Shown here: positions 39,667 to 49,376 of the stretch, in pieces | Layout of the letters: every line of letters begins with the position of its first letter | Numbering within the stretch: the first letter of the stretch is position 1 | Position numbers and translations under genes: made by a program | The notes under the pieces: generated by a model | Told to the model about the DNA's origin: nothing | Database searches by the model: none | The model's input: the letters and a program-made list of their open reading frames with translations, nothing else | NCBI RefSeq assembly: GCF_001939045.1 | Contig: NZ_MKIM01000028.1 | Location: 248,001-312,000, forward strand | Direction: 5' to 3' | Length of the DNA stretch: 64,000 bases | Origin: Rhizobium oryziradicis | GTDB lineage: Bacteria; Pseudomonadota; Alphaproteobacteria; Rhizobiales; Rhizobiaceae

Positions 39667-40215
39667 ATGACGGTGATGAGTCAAAGGGACATCGTGCCTG
39701 TGCTGGAAACGCAGCGTTTGCGTTTGCGCGGCCACGAAATTGAAGATTATGCGGCATCTGCCGCCATGTGGGCGGATGACCGGGTGGTGCGGTATATCAG
39801 CGGAAAGCCCTCAACGGCTGCGCAATCGTGGTCACGCATCTTGCAATATATCGGACATTGGCACGCTCTCGGGTTTGGATATTGGGTAGTTGAAGATCGC
39901 GAAACCGGCGCGTTTCTCGGCGAGGTCGGATTGGCAAATTTCAAGCGGCAGATCACACCGTCGATTGATGGTATTCCTGAAATTGGCTGGGTGCTGGTGC
40001 CGGACGTTCACGGGCGGGGCCTAGCAACAGAAGCTGTCTCTGAGGTGCTGAAATGGGCCGATCACCATTTTGAGCAGGGGAAAACGGTGTGTATTTTTGA
40101 TCCCCAGCACATTGCTTCAATCCGGGTGGCGGAAAAGAACGGTTACGTCTGGATGGCAGATGCAGATTATATGGGATCAGAGGCGGTGATCATGCAGCGG
40201 TTTCGCGCACTGTAA
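39667..40215 (+). CDS. GNAT-family N-acetyltransferase (RimJ/RimL type)
   Basis: A 182-residue acetyltransferase of the type that starts with VLETQRLRLRGHEIEDY. The acetyl-CoA loop reads WVLVPDVHGRGLATEAVSEVL and the C-terminal segment has SIRVAEKNGYVW. RimJ/RimL relatives acetylate ribosomal proteins, but many family members act on small molecules. ATG 39667 follows AGAGG. It ends in the shared bidirectional terminator with rne. Confidence 0.9.
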   Translation: MTVMSQRDIVPVLETQRLRLRGHEIEDYAASAAMWADDRVVRYISGKPSTAAQSWSRILQYIGHWHALGFGYWVVEDRETGAFLGEVGLANFKRQITPSIDGIPEIGWVLVPDVHGRGLATEAVSEVLKWADHHFEQGKTVCIFDPQHIASIRVAEKNGYVWMADADYMGSEAVIMQRFRAL

Positions 40216-40245
40216 GGGATTACGCAGCAGAGCGCACAAACAAAA

Positions 40246-40273
40246 ACGGCCACGCAATGCGTGGCCGTTTCTT
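40246..40273 (-). terminator. Bidirectional terminator between the acetyltransferase gene and rne
   Basis: ACGGCCACGCA 40246-40256 and TGCGTGGCCGT 40258-40268 are perfect arms, with an A-tract on the left and T-rich sequence on the right. It serves the convergent acetyltransferase (+) and rne (-). Confidence 0.85.
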
Positions 40274-40289
40274 TAAAAATAAACGCTTC

Positions 40290-43200
40290 TTAGAGGAAGC
40301 CGCGCTTGGTCCACCAACCGCCCTTTTTGGGCTTGGGTGCTTCATCAGAACTGGCGGTGGATGTCACAACCGGCTCAGACGCAACGACATTGGACTCGCG
40401 ATTGGCGCGAACCGGCTTTTCAGCCTCATTAGGCGTAGCCGCTGCAACGTCCGAAGGGACGTCTACGGCTTCAACCACAGGTGCCACCGGCTCTGGTGCA
40501 GCTTCTACTTTTACCTCAACCGGTGTTTCCACAGGTGTCGGTTCAGCAACTTCAACATTGACAGTTTCAGAAACGGCTTCTTCCACAGGTGCGGCTTTGG
40601 CTGTTGCCTTCGGCTTGCGGGCGCGGCGTGGTTTTGCCGGAGCCTTCTCGTCAGCTGCAAGCGCTTCAACCGGGGCAACGTCAGCTGCAACAGCCTCAGC
40701 AACGGTTTCAGACGCTGGCATCGCTTCGGCTTCTGTTTCAGCTTCTTCGCTTACCGCGACATCGCCTTCTTCGCTGGCACCAGCTTCCGTCGTTGCGCCA
40801 TTTTCATCGCGGCCACGACGACCACCACGTTTGCCGCGACGACGACGCTTGCGGCGCTGGCTCTCGCTGTCTTCGGTGGCTTCTACACCTTCCGCACGCT
40901 CTTCAGTGCTGTCTTCAGCATCGCCTTCGGCGTCGAACTCGCCATCTTCGTCCTGAGCAGATGCATTGGCGGTTTCATCGTGGGCGCCGTTGCCGTTTTT
41001 GCCACGGCGACGACGACGGCGCTTGCGCTTGCGATTGGCACCTTCTTCGCTGTTGGTGTCAGCAGGCTGTGCAGTTTGAGACGCGACTTCAACGACGACG
41101 TCGTCTTCGTCTTCCTCGATCTCGATGATCGGATCTTCCTCTTCCGGCTCTGCAATCAGCGGCATCAGAGTTTCAATCCGCACAGGATTGGCAACCGGCT
41201 CACCCTTGTCGACCGCGAAATGCGAATGGCCCACGCTGGCGTCAGCCTCAATAACGATGGTCACGCCAAAGCGCTTTTCATAATCAATGATGGTGCTGCG
41301 CTTATGGTTCAGCAGATACAATGCCGTTTCGGGCAGGGTACGGACTGAAATGTCATGCGTTGTGCACTTGAGCAGGAATTCTTCGATACCGCGCAAAACA
41401 TGCAGCGCAACAGATGACTGCGAACGGATCAGGCCGGTGCCAGAGCAGTGTGGGCAGACCTGCGTGGTGCTTTCCAGCACGCTGGCACGAATGCGCTGAC
41501 GCGACATTTCCAGAAGACCGAAATGCGAAATCCGGCCGACCTGAATGCGGGCGCGATCGTCTTTGAGGCAATCTTTCAGCTTCTTCTCGACAGCGCGATT
41601 GTTGCGCTTTTCTTCCATGTCGATGAAGTCGATGACGATCAGACCGGCAAGGTCGCGCAGACGCAGCTGACGCGCCACTTCTTCTGCCGCTTCCAGATTG
41701 GTCTGCAAGGCCGTGTCTTCGATGGAATATTCACGGGTCGAGCGACCCGAGTTCACATCAATGGCCACCAGCGCTTCTGTCTGGTTGATGATGATATAGC
41801 CACCCGACTTCAATGTGACCTGCGGCTGCAACATCCGGTCCAGCTGGGCTTCAATGCCTGAACGCGCAAAGATCGGATGAATATCGCGGTAGGGCTGAAC
41901 AACTTTGGCATGGCTTGGCATCAGCATTTTCATGAAGTCTTTCGCTTCACGATAGCCTTCTTCGCCAGAGACGATGATTTCGCTGATGTCCTTGTTATAA
42001 AGGTCGCGAATAGAGCGCTTGATCAGCGAGCCTTCTTCGTAAACCAGGCACGGTGCCATGGAGCTTAGCGTCAGAGTACGCACATTTTCCCAAAGGCGCA
42101 TCAAATATTCAAAGTCGCGCTTTACCTCAACCTTGGTGCGGTTGGCACCAGCGGTGCGCAAAATGACGCCCATGCCCAAAGGCACATCCAGCTCACGCGC
42201 CACTTCCTTTAGACGCTTGCGGTCTGCAGGGCTGGTGATTTTGCGCGAAATGCCGCCGCCACGAGCAGTATTCGGCATCAATACCGAATAACGGCCAGCC
42301 AGCGAGAGATAGGTTGTCAGAGCAGCGCCCTTGTTGCCGCGCTCTTCCTTTGCGACCTGCACCAGCAAAATCTGCCGACGCTTGATCACTTCCTGAATGC
42401 GATATTGCTTGCGGGGTGTCCGGCGAACGCGATCAGGCACTTCTTCCATGGCGTCTTCCGCGCCAACGGATTCGATCACTTCTTTTTCTTCGCCGTCATC
42501 ATCGTCGTCATCGTCATGGTCGCGACGACCTGACTCTTCGGAAATCGAGTCGGTATCGACCATGGCGGCTATGGTGCCGCCGGTTGAGCTATTGTCTTCG
42601 CCGCCTTCATCGCTTTCAACAGCAACAGGGGCGTCCGCCGTTGCATCAACAGCATCTGCCTTTTTCCGCGGCTTGCGCGGACGCCGCGCTTTTGGCTTGG
42701 ATGTCTCTTCAACCTCAGCTGTAGCTTCAGCGGGTTCAACGCTTTTGGCATCCTCAGCAGCTTGCACTTCAGAGGCACCAGCTTCCGAAGTTTGAGTTTC
42801 CGATGATTGCGACCCTGATTGCTCTGCAATATCTGCCACAGTCATCGAAATCGCAGGTGCTGCGCTTTTCTCTTCCTTGGCTGCCAGACCGGCCACTTCC
42901 TCGGCCTCGTTGGCGAATTCAGCAGGGTCGGAAATATTTGGCTGTTCGGCATCAGCCGGATCAGTACCCTTGCGCGACGACGGCCGTGGTTCAAAATCGC
43001 CGTCATCGTTATTGCGACCGTGTTCTTCAGCTTCTGCTCTGAGCAGAGCCTGGCGGTCGGCGAGGGGGATCTGGTAATAATCAGGATGAATTTCTGCAAA
43101 GGCCAAAAAGCCATGGCGGTTGCCACCGTAATCAACAAAGGCGGCCTGTAGCGACGGTTCTACCCGTGTTACTTTTGCAAGATAAATATTTCCGCGGATT

Positions 43201-43310
43201 TGTTTCTTGTGCTGAGACTCGAAATCGAATTCTTCAATTCTGTTACCGCGTACGACAACGACGCGTGTCTCTTCTTCGTGAGACGCGTCGATAAGCATTT
43301 TGTCTGCCAT
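40290..43310 (-). CDS. rne: Ribonuclease E
   Basis: Main endoribonuclease for mRNA decay and rRNA/tRNA processing. The 1006 residues start MADKMLIDASHEEETRVVVV. The S1 domain is split by a long acidic insert rich in Glu/Ala/Ser (about 85-310), as is usual in rhizobia. The catalytic core has DLAGLIVIDFIDMEE and IDVNSGRSTRE (metal-binding Asp). The Zn-link is CPHCSGTG. The C-terminal half (about 700-1006) is disordered, with Arg/Lys clusters KRKRRRRRR and RRKRRRRGKRGGRRGR for RNA and helicase binding, ending KKGGWWTKRGFL. A frame open to 43367 adds 19 unsupported residues. Confidence 0.96.
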   Translation of the reverse strand: MADKMLIDASHEEETRVVVVRGNRIEEFDFESQHKKQIRGNIYLAKVTRVEPSLQAAFVDYGGNRHGFLAFAEIHPDYYQIPLADRQALLRAEAEEHGRNNDDGDFEPRPSSRKGTDPADAEQPNISDPAEFANEAEEVAGLAAKEEKSAAPAISMTVADIAEQSGSQSSETQTSEAGASEVQAAEDAKSVEPAEATAEVEETSKPKARRPRKPRKKADAVDATADAPVAVESDEGGEDNSSTGGTIAAMVDTDSISEESGRRDHDDDDDDDGEEKEVIESVGAEDAMEEVPDRVRRTPRKQYRIQEVIKRRQILLVQVAKEERGNKGAALTTYLSLAGRYSVLMPNTARGGGISRKITSPADRKRLKEVARELDVPLGMGVILRTAGANRTKVEVKRDFEYLMRLWENVRTLTLSSMAPCLVYEEGSLIKRSIRDLYNKDISEIIVSGEEGYREAKDFMKMLMPSHAKVVQPYRDIHPIFARSGIEAQLDRMLQPQVTLKSGGYIIINQTEALVAIDVNSGRSTREYSIEDTALQTNLEAAEEVARQLRLRDLAGLIVIDFIDMEEKRNNRAVEKKLKDCLKDDRARIQVGRISHFGLLEMSRQRIRASVLESTTQVCPHCSGTGLIRSQSSVALHVLRGIEEFLLKCTTHDISVRTLPETALYLLNHKRSTIIDYEKRFGVTIVIEADASVGHSHFAVDKGEPVANPVRIETLMPLIAEPEEEDPIIEIEEDEDDVVVEVASQTAQPADTNSEEGANRKRKRRRRRRGKNGNGAHDETANASAQDEDGEFDAEGDAEDSTEERAEGVEATEDSESQRRKRRRRGKRGGRRGRDENGATTEAGASEEGDVAVSEEAETEAEAMPASETVAEAVAADVAPVEALAADEKAPAKPRRARKPKATAKAAPVEEAVSETVNVEVAEPTPVETPVEVKVEAAPEPVAPVVEAVDVPSDVAAATPNEAEKPVRANRESNVVASEPVVTSTASSDEAPKPKKGGWWTKRGFL

Positions 43311-43620
43311 GTAAGCTCTGCTCCTCGGCGCGACCGGTGGCGAGGAATGCCGCTGGCGTAAGGCCAAGCGGGTATGATCTCGTAAGCGATGCGCCGGATA
43401 TCGGTGCTCTCGTCTGGTCTATTTTTCCTGGCAGCAGTCCATCAGCATTGGGGCCTGATAGGGCCCGACGGCTGAAGACATGAAACAAAGGCTGCTGCAA
43501 CGACATCAAATACCAAAACAAAAGCGACAATGCCAAAGGCCCTTATGGGGCCCAATGAATGCTCAAAAGAGCGTTTGGTGGTTACCCACCCTGTATTCTG
43601 CCGGACACTCCGGCTTTCGG
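43311..43620 (-). promoter_or_regulatory. Structured 5' leader of rne
   Basis: Immediately upstream of rne are four short GC-rich inverted repeats, given here on the plus strand: GGCCTGATAGGGCC about 43453-43466, GGCCCTTATGGGGCC about 43536-43550, GTGGTTACCCAC about 43577-43588, and GCCGGACACTCCGGC about 43601-43615. RNase E is known to autoregulate through its 5' leader in several bacteria, so this is probably such a region. The transcription start is not determined. The remaining sequence up to 43986 shows no gene. Confidence 0.6.
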
Positions 43621-43986
43621 ATTTCATGCTCGGAGAAAAATTGTCTTGGCGGTGGATGAAAAATCAGACAAATGGCGCCAGGTCCTTAATTCCGGTTGGC
43701 AGCCGTCTTGATTATCTATCCCGTCGACAATTTTACTCCTTATTTCTGTTGTATGTCGTCTGTGCCACATTGGCAAGCGGCAAAGCCCGTGCAGTCATAA
43801 TATTGATAAGTCCGATACATTAGAGACAGGTGATTGTGTTTGAGGCGCAGTTTTGGTTTCAGCACGCCTTGCGTGCAATTGTTGGGGCTGGGATTGCGAT
43901 TTACAATCATTGCCCAGCGACATCCTATGGTGTTGCTGGCCAAGTTTATGACATAGGATCGGAACCAGTTTGAAAACAGGATTGCA

Positions 43987-45237
43987 GTGACAATGTGGTT
44001 GATGACAATGAGGCGCACACGGCTTTTGGCCCTGGTTGGCATAGCGCTCCTGGTGGCAAATCCTTTGGCATTTGCTGCTTCTGGCACGGCCGAGCCCTTA
44101 GCCCCGACCCCGCTCGTCTCTTACGCTGCCCGCATCGTCGGCGATGACGCCCGAACGCGCATTGTGTTGGATTTTCGCGAGAAGCCGCAGGCGTCGGTAC
44201 GCTATATTGGCAACCCGGACCGGATCGTGGTCGATTTTCCGGCGACAAACTTTACGTTTCCAGCCTCTGATCTGGCACCAACTGGCCTGTTTCGGGACAT
44301 TCGATTTGGTTCAATTGATGCCAGCCATTCGCGCGTGGTGCTGACGGCCAAAAAAGCCACAAAACTGACGCTGACGGACATTCGGGAAAATGAGGGAGGC
44401 AAAGGCTATCGGCTGATTCTGGACGCTGAAATGACGGATGCTGATACGTTTGCGAAACTGGTGGCCTCGCAGGCATGGAATGCTGATGCATATAGCGCCG
44501 GCAAAGCCGCAAGCATTGCGCAGGACCCGCCGCCCTCCAGCTCGGATTTTCTGATTGCTGTTGATGCCGGCCATGGCGGTATTGATACTGGAGCGATTGG
44601 ACGAACCACCCATATTGCGGAAAAAACCATCACTTTGGCCTTCGCCAAAGCATTTGCGGCAGAGCTGAACAAGCAAAAGGGAATCAAGGCATTTTTAACG
44701 CGCGATTCGGATGTCTTTCTCTCGCTCTCGCAACGGGTGACGCTGGCCCGGCAAAAGGGAGCCAATCTGTTTATTTCTCTGCACGCCGATATGCTTAGCC
44801 AGTCGGATATTCGCGGTGCCACGGTCTATACCATATCCGACAAGTCTTCTGACCGGTTGGCGGAAGCGGCGGCGGCACGCGAAAACCAGTCCGACGAGGT
44901 GGGGGGCGTGGATGCGCCGGAAGCGCCCCATGAAGTGTCGGATATTCTGCAAGACCTGACCAGAAGAGAGACGCAGGCCTTTTCCATTTCCATGGCCAAG
45001 GCTGTGGTGGAACAGTTTTCGGGGCAGGTGAAACTGATCAACAACCCGCATCGTTACGCAGGCTTTCGCGTGTTGCAGGCCCAGGATGTCCCATCAATTT
45101 TGCTTGAGATGGGCTTCTTGTCGAACAAGCAAGATGAGCATTTGCTGTCCGATCTCACCTGGCGCAAAAAGCTTGTGCATTTGCTGGTGGAGGCCGTGAA
45201 AGAATATCGCCAACCGCTGTTGGCCAATAAAGGGTAG
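43987..45237 (+). CDS. amiC: N-acetylmuramoyl-L-alanine amidase (AMIN + Amidase_3)
   Basis: Periplasmic zinc amidase that cuts septal peptidoglycan for daughter-cell separation. The 416 residues show a signal peptide (to about residue 31), an AMIN domain (about 45-140, RIVLDFREKPQASVRYIGNP), and the Amidase_3 domain with zinc ligands in VDAGHGGIDTGAIG, EKTIT and ISLHAD, and the catalytic Glu in LLEMGFLSNKQDE. GTG 43987 has AGGA at good spacing; ATGs follow at 43993, 44002 and 44008. It is upstream of PBP1A, a common alphaproteobacterial pair. Confidence 0.94.
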   Translation: MTMWLMTMRRTRLLALVGIALLVANPLAFAASGTAEPLAPTPLVSYAARIVGDDARTRIVLDFREKPQASVRYIGNPDRIVVDFPATNFTFPASDLAPTGLFRDIRFGSIDASHSRVVLTAKKATKLTLTDIRENEGGKGYRLILDAEMTDADTFAKLVASQAWNADAYSAGKAASIAQDPPPSSSDFLIAVDAGHGGIDTGAIGRTTHIAEKTITLAFAKAFAAELNKQKGIKAFLTRDSDVFLSLSQRVTLARQKGANLFISLHADMLSQSDIRGATVYTISDKSSDRLAEAAAARENQSDEVGGVDAPEAPHEVSDILQDLTRRETQAFSISMAKAVVEQFSGQVKLINNPHRYAGFRVLQAQDVPSILLEMGFLSNKQDEHLLSDLTWRKKLVHLLVEAVKEYRQPLLANKG

Positions 45238-45280
45238 GGCTTTGCGGCGGAAAAAGCCGGGCTGACAACAAGAGCGTCGG

Positions 45281-45370
45281 ACCGAAAAGTGGGAACCGGT
45301 TTTCGGATAAATCCGATGCGCAAACATAAACTTAGAGTATCGTGCCAATTCCGATTTTCTGCACGATGTT
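45281..45370. repeat. Palindromic intergenic repeat, copy A
   Basis: Two hairpins: CCGAAAA 45282-45288 with TTTTCGG 45300-45306, then ATCGTGC 45339-45345 with GCACGAT 45361-45367. The block GGGAACCGGTTTTC and the following xATGCG recur in copy B near 55616. It resembles the short mosaic intergenic elements (RIME-like) of rhizobia. It lies in the 350-base gap between amiC and the PBP1A gene, which otherwise holds no gene. Confidence 0.75.
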
Positions 45371-45588
45371 TTAATAGCCAAGAACGCAGATGTGAAAACT
45401 TGGGAGTAAAGTGATTGGTAGCCCTAATTTGCGCGCATTATGATATGAAGACCCTGATTATGGGTGATATGGCGTGGAATCAGTGCCGCGCCTTGTAATT
45501 GCGGGCGTCCTGTGCAAAACGCCACACGATGTGCATTGGCGAACATGCCTTGCACTTATGACGGAAAGCGAATGCCGGTAGCGTTAAA

Positions 45589-48048
45589 ATGATAAGACTG
45601 ATTGGGTATCTTTTCGGGCTCGCATCTGTTGCGGCGCTAGGCGCGGCGGCAGCGGCAGCTATTTATTTGGGAATGATCAGCAAGGATCTTCCCGATTATG
45701 AGGTGCTTAGTCGTTACGCTCCTCCGGTGATGACCCGCATTCATGCGGGTAACGGCGCGTTGATCGCGGAATATGCCCATGAGCGGCGATTGTTTTTGCC
45801 CATTCAGGCGATACCGGATCGCGTAAAAGCAGCTTTCATTTCCGCCGAAGATAAAAATTTCTACACCCATCCCGGCATTGATGTCTGGGGTCTTGGGCGC
45901 GCCATTCTGGTGAATTTGCAGAATGTGGGTTCAGGTCGCCGTTTTGTCGGTGCATCCACCATTACGCAGCAGGTGGCGAAGAACTTCCTTTTGTCTGCCG
46001 ACCAGACCATGGATCGCAAGATCAAGGAAGCCATTCTCTCCTTCAGGATTGAGCAGGCTTATTCCAAAGACAAGATCCTTGAACTGTATCTCAATGAGAT
46101 TTTCTTCGGTCTCAACTCCTATGGCATCGCCAGTGCCGCTTTGACCTATTTTGATAAGCCTGTAACCGAGTTGACAATTGCCGAGACGGCCTATCTCGCC
46201 TCGCTGCCAAAGGGGCCTGCCAATTACAACCCTTTCCGGCATGCGCAGGCAGCCATTGAGCGCCGCAACTGGGTGATTGATCGCATGGTCGAAAACGGCT
46301 TTGTTGATCAGGCCGATGGTGATGCCGCGAAAAAGGAACCGTTGGGCGTGAATGTGCGTCAAAGCGGCGGCACAGTTTTTGCGGCAGATTATTTCTCCGA
46401 GGAAGTCCGCCGTCAGCTTATTGATAAATATGGCAACAAGACGCTTTACGAAGGTGGTCTTTCGGTTCGCACATCGCTTGATCCGCGCTTGCAGGCCTTT
46501 GCGCGCAAGGCGTTGCAGGATGGCTTGATCAGCTTTGATGAGCGCCGAGGCTATCGCGGGCCAATCAAGCACATTGAACTCGGCAGTGATTGGGGCACGC
46601 CGTTGGCGGACATTCCCGGCATGTCGGATGTGCCGGAGTGGGATGTGGCGGTTGTTACTGCCGTTTCCAAAACAGAAGTTGAAATCGGCCTGAAGCCCGA
46701 CCGCGACGATGCTGGCAAGATTGTGCCGCAGCGGCAAAAAGGCATTATCAAAGCCAGCGATATGGAATGGGCCTACCGTTCCGGCAAAGGTGATCGCAAA
46801 ACGGCAAAATCGCCTGATGGTGTGTTGCGTCCTGGCGATGTTGTCTATGTCGAAAAGATCGGCGGCGATGATTCCAAAAACTATCGTTTGCGGCAACCGC
46901 CAAAGGTTGAAGGCGGCTTTGTGGCCATGGATCCGCACACGGGCCGCGTGCTGGCACTTGTTGGCGGCTTTTCCTATGCGCTGTCAGAATTTAACCGTGC
47001 AACGCAAGCCATGCGTCAGCCGGGCTCGTCGTTCAAGCCCTTTGTCTATTCGGCAGCTTTGGACAGTGGCTATACGCCTGCATCGGTTGTGTTGGATGCG
47101 CCGGTGGAATTTGTCTCTGGCGGCCAGGTCTGGCGTCCTCAGAATGATGGCGGTTCTTCCGTTGGGCCAGCCACCTTGCGTTTCGGTATCGAGCATTCGC
47201 GCAATCTGATGACCGTTCGTCTTGCCAATGATATGGGTATGAACCTTGTTGCGGAATATGCTGAACGGTTTGGTATTTACGATCACATGCAGCCGGTTCT
47301 CTCCATGGCGTTGGGCGCTGGTGAAACAACCGTTCTGCGCATGGTCTCGGCCTATTCTGTGATTGCCAATGGCGGCAAGCAGATCAAGCCAACGCTGATC
47401 GACCGTATTCAGGACCGCTACGGCAAAACCATCTTCAAGCACGAAGAGCGGGTGTGCGAAGACTGCAATGCCGATACTTGGCATGGACAGGATGAGCCGC
47501 AGATTGCCGACAATCGTCTGCAAGTGCTTGATCCGATGACGGCTTATCAGATTACCTCGATGATGCAGGGCGTTATTCAGCGCGGAACAGCCTATGGACG
47601 GGTGAAACTCGACCGTGACGTTGCGGGCAAAACCGGCACGACCAATGACTCCAAAGACGCCTGGTTTGTTGGCTTCACACCCAATTTGGTGGCTGGTGTC
47701 TATATGGGCTATGACAACCCGGTTGGCATGGGCCGTGCGGCCACAGGCGGATCACTCTCCGCCCCAATTTTCAATGAGTTCATGCAGGCTGCCGTGAAGG
47801 GCACGCCGCCGAGCAAATTCAAGGTTCCAGATGGCATGCAGTTGATTGCCGTCAATCGCAAGACCGGCATGGCCGCAACGGAAGGTGATCCAGATACCAT
47901 TGTTGAAGCCTTCAAGCCGGGCACAGGGCCAGCCGATAGCATCAACGTGATTGGTATGGATGACGCGACCGTTCCGCCGGAGGAAATTTTGAAGACTTCA
48001 CCTCAGGTGAACCAGGCTGTTCAATCTGGAACACCGGGCCTGTTCTAA
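45589..48048 (+). CDS. mrcA: Penicillin-binding protein 1A (bifunctional)
   Basis: Class A PBP that polymerises glycan strands and crosslinks them. The 819 residues comprise a cytoplasmic/TM start (about 1-30), the transglycosylase domain with ISAEDKNFYTHPGIDVWG (catalytic Glu), STITQQVAKNFLLS and LNEIFFG, an OB-like insert (about 320-440), and the transpeptidase domain with RQPGSSFKPFVYSAAL (SxxK), EHSRN (SxN) and GKTGTTNDSKDAW (KTG). In rhizobia PBP1A drives polar growth; that is inference here. It lies 350 bases after amiC. Confidence 0.96.
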   Translation: MIRLIGYLFGLASVAALGAAAAAAIYLGMISKDLPDYEVLSRYAPPVMTRIHAGNGALIAEYAHERRLFLPIQAIPDRVKAAFISAEDKNFYTHPGIDVWGLGRAILVNLQNVGSGRRFVGASTITQQVAKNFLLSADQTMDRKIKEAILSFRIEQAYSKDKILELYLNEIFFGLNSYGIASAALTYFDKPVTELTIAETAYLASLPKGPANYNPFRHAQAAIERRNWVIDRMVENGFVDQADGDAAKKEPLGVNVRQSGGTVFAADYFSEEVRRQLIDKYGNKTLYEGGLSVRTSLDPRLQAFARKALQDGLISFDERRGYRGPIKHIELGSDWGTPLADIPGMSDVPEWDVAVVTAVSKTEVEIGLKPDRDDAGKIVPQRQKGIIKASDMEWAYRSGKGDRKTAKSPDGVLRPGDVVYVEKIGGDDSKNYRLRQPPKVEGGFVAMDPHTGRVLALVGGFSYALSEFNRATQAMRQPGSSFKPFVYSAALDSGYTPASVVLDAPVEFVSGGQVWRPQNDGGSSVGPATLRFGIEHSRNLMTVRLANDMGMNLVAEYAERFGIYDHMQPVLSMALGAGETTVLRMVSAYSVIANGGKQIKPTLIDRIQDRYGKTIFKHEERVCEDCNADTWHGQDEPQIADNRLQVLDPMTAYQITSMMQGVIQRGTAYGRVKLDRDVAGKTGTTNDSKDAWFVGFTPNLVAGVYMGYDNPVGMGRAATGGSLSAPIFNEFMQAAVKGTPPSKFKVPDGMQLIAVNRKTGMAATEGDPDTIVEAFKPGTGPADSINVIGMDDATVPPEEILKTSPQVNQAVQSGTPGLF

Positions 48049-48147
48049 ACCATCGTTGTCATGATTGCGCATGTCCGGCTTTACTTCCCGGTCTTGCGCG
48101 ATTATGCACCGGCGGACAAAACAGTGATTATTTTGAGTTAAGGACCT

Positions 48148-49276
48148 ATGCGCAACGAAATCGAGAATGTAGTCGACGAAATCAAGCAGGCCATAAGCCT
48201 GCTGAGGAGGCATCTTTGACTGGGATCAGGCGATAAGACGACTGGACTGGTTGAACAACAAGGCGGAAGATCCAAATCTTTGGAATGACGCGAACGAAGC
48301 CCAAAAGCTGATGCGCGAGCGCCAGCAGCTTGATGACAGCATCGCAGGCGTCAAACGTCTCGAACAGCAGATGTTGGATAACATTGAGCTGATCGAGATG
48401 GGCGAAGAAGAGGGCGATGCAAGCATTGTCAAAGAGGCCGAAGACGGTTTGAAGGCCCTCAAGGCTGAATCGGGCAAGCTTCAGGTTGAGGCTATGCTGT
48501 CTGGCGAGGCCGATGGCAACGATACTTACGTCGAAGTTCATTCTGGCGCTGGCGGCACCGAAAGTCAGGACTGGGCCAATATTCTTTTGCGCATGTATAC
48601 GCGCTGGGCTGAGCGCTCCGGTTTCAAGGTTGAATTGCTTGAAGTGCATGATGGCGAAGAAGCAGGCATCAAGTCGGCAACGATTCTCATCAAGGGCCAC
48701 AATGCCTATGGCTGGATGAAAACCGAATCAGGTGTGCATCGTCTTGTGCGTATTTCGCCTTACGACAGCAATGCGCGTCGCCACACGTCATTCTCATCGA
48801 TCTGGGTTTATCCGGTGGTTGATGATTCGATTCAAATCGATGTGAATGAGAGCGATTGCCGTATTGATACGTTCCGCTCGTCGGGTGCCGGTGGTCAGCA
48901 CGTTAACACGACCGACTCGGCCGTGCGCATCACCCATATTCCAACGGGCATCGCCGTCGCATGTCAGCAGGAGCGTTCGCAGCATAAGAATAAAGCCAAG
49001 GCTTGGGATATGCTGCGCGCACGTCTCTATGAAGTTGAGCTGAAAAAGCGCGAAGAAGCAGCCAATGCTGAAGCTGCGTCGAAAACCGATATCGGTTGGG
49101 GCCATCAGATCAGATCTTATGTTTTGCAGCCCTATCAGTTGGTCAAGGATTTGCGCACCGGTGTGGAAAGCACAGCACCCGATGATGTGTTGAATGGCGA
49201 TCTGAACGAATTCATGGAGGCCGCACTGGCGCACCGCATCAGCGGTAAGGCCGATGCTGTTTCGGATATCGATTGA
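48148..49276 (+). CDS. prfB: Peptide chain release factor 2, with programmed +1 frameshift
   Basis: Releases the peptide at UGA and UAA. The reading frame is split: 23 codons from ATG 48148 end with CTT (48214-48216) followed by in-frame TGA 48217-48219. Translation continues in the +1 frame from GAC 48218, giving about 375 residues. The stimulators are present: an internal Shine-Dalgarno AGGAGG at 48205-48210 and the slip site CTT TGA C. The body has [21 protein letters not shown] (SPY where E. coli has SPF, usual in this class) and the [15 protein letters not shown] catalytic loop. A terminator follows at 49306. Confidence 0.96.
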
Positions 49277-49305
49277 TGAGAGATCATCCAAATCACTAGA
49301 TAAAA

Positions 49306-49338
49306 ACCGCCCGAAGCATCGCTTCCGGCGGTTTTTTT
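49306..49338 (+). terminator. Terminator after prfB
   Basis: ACCGCC plus GAAGC pairs with GCTTC plus GGCGGT, followed by seven T residues. Confidence 0.85.
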
Positions 49339-49376
49339 ATGTTCACTTGAATGATTCCAACAAGGAGACTGCCGCA

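Noticed and set aside
43442..43627. 61-codon frame in the rne leader with a hydrophobic stretch
   Set aside because: It spans the leader hairpins and has no ribosome-binding site. The palindromes explain the sequence better.
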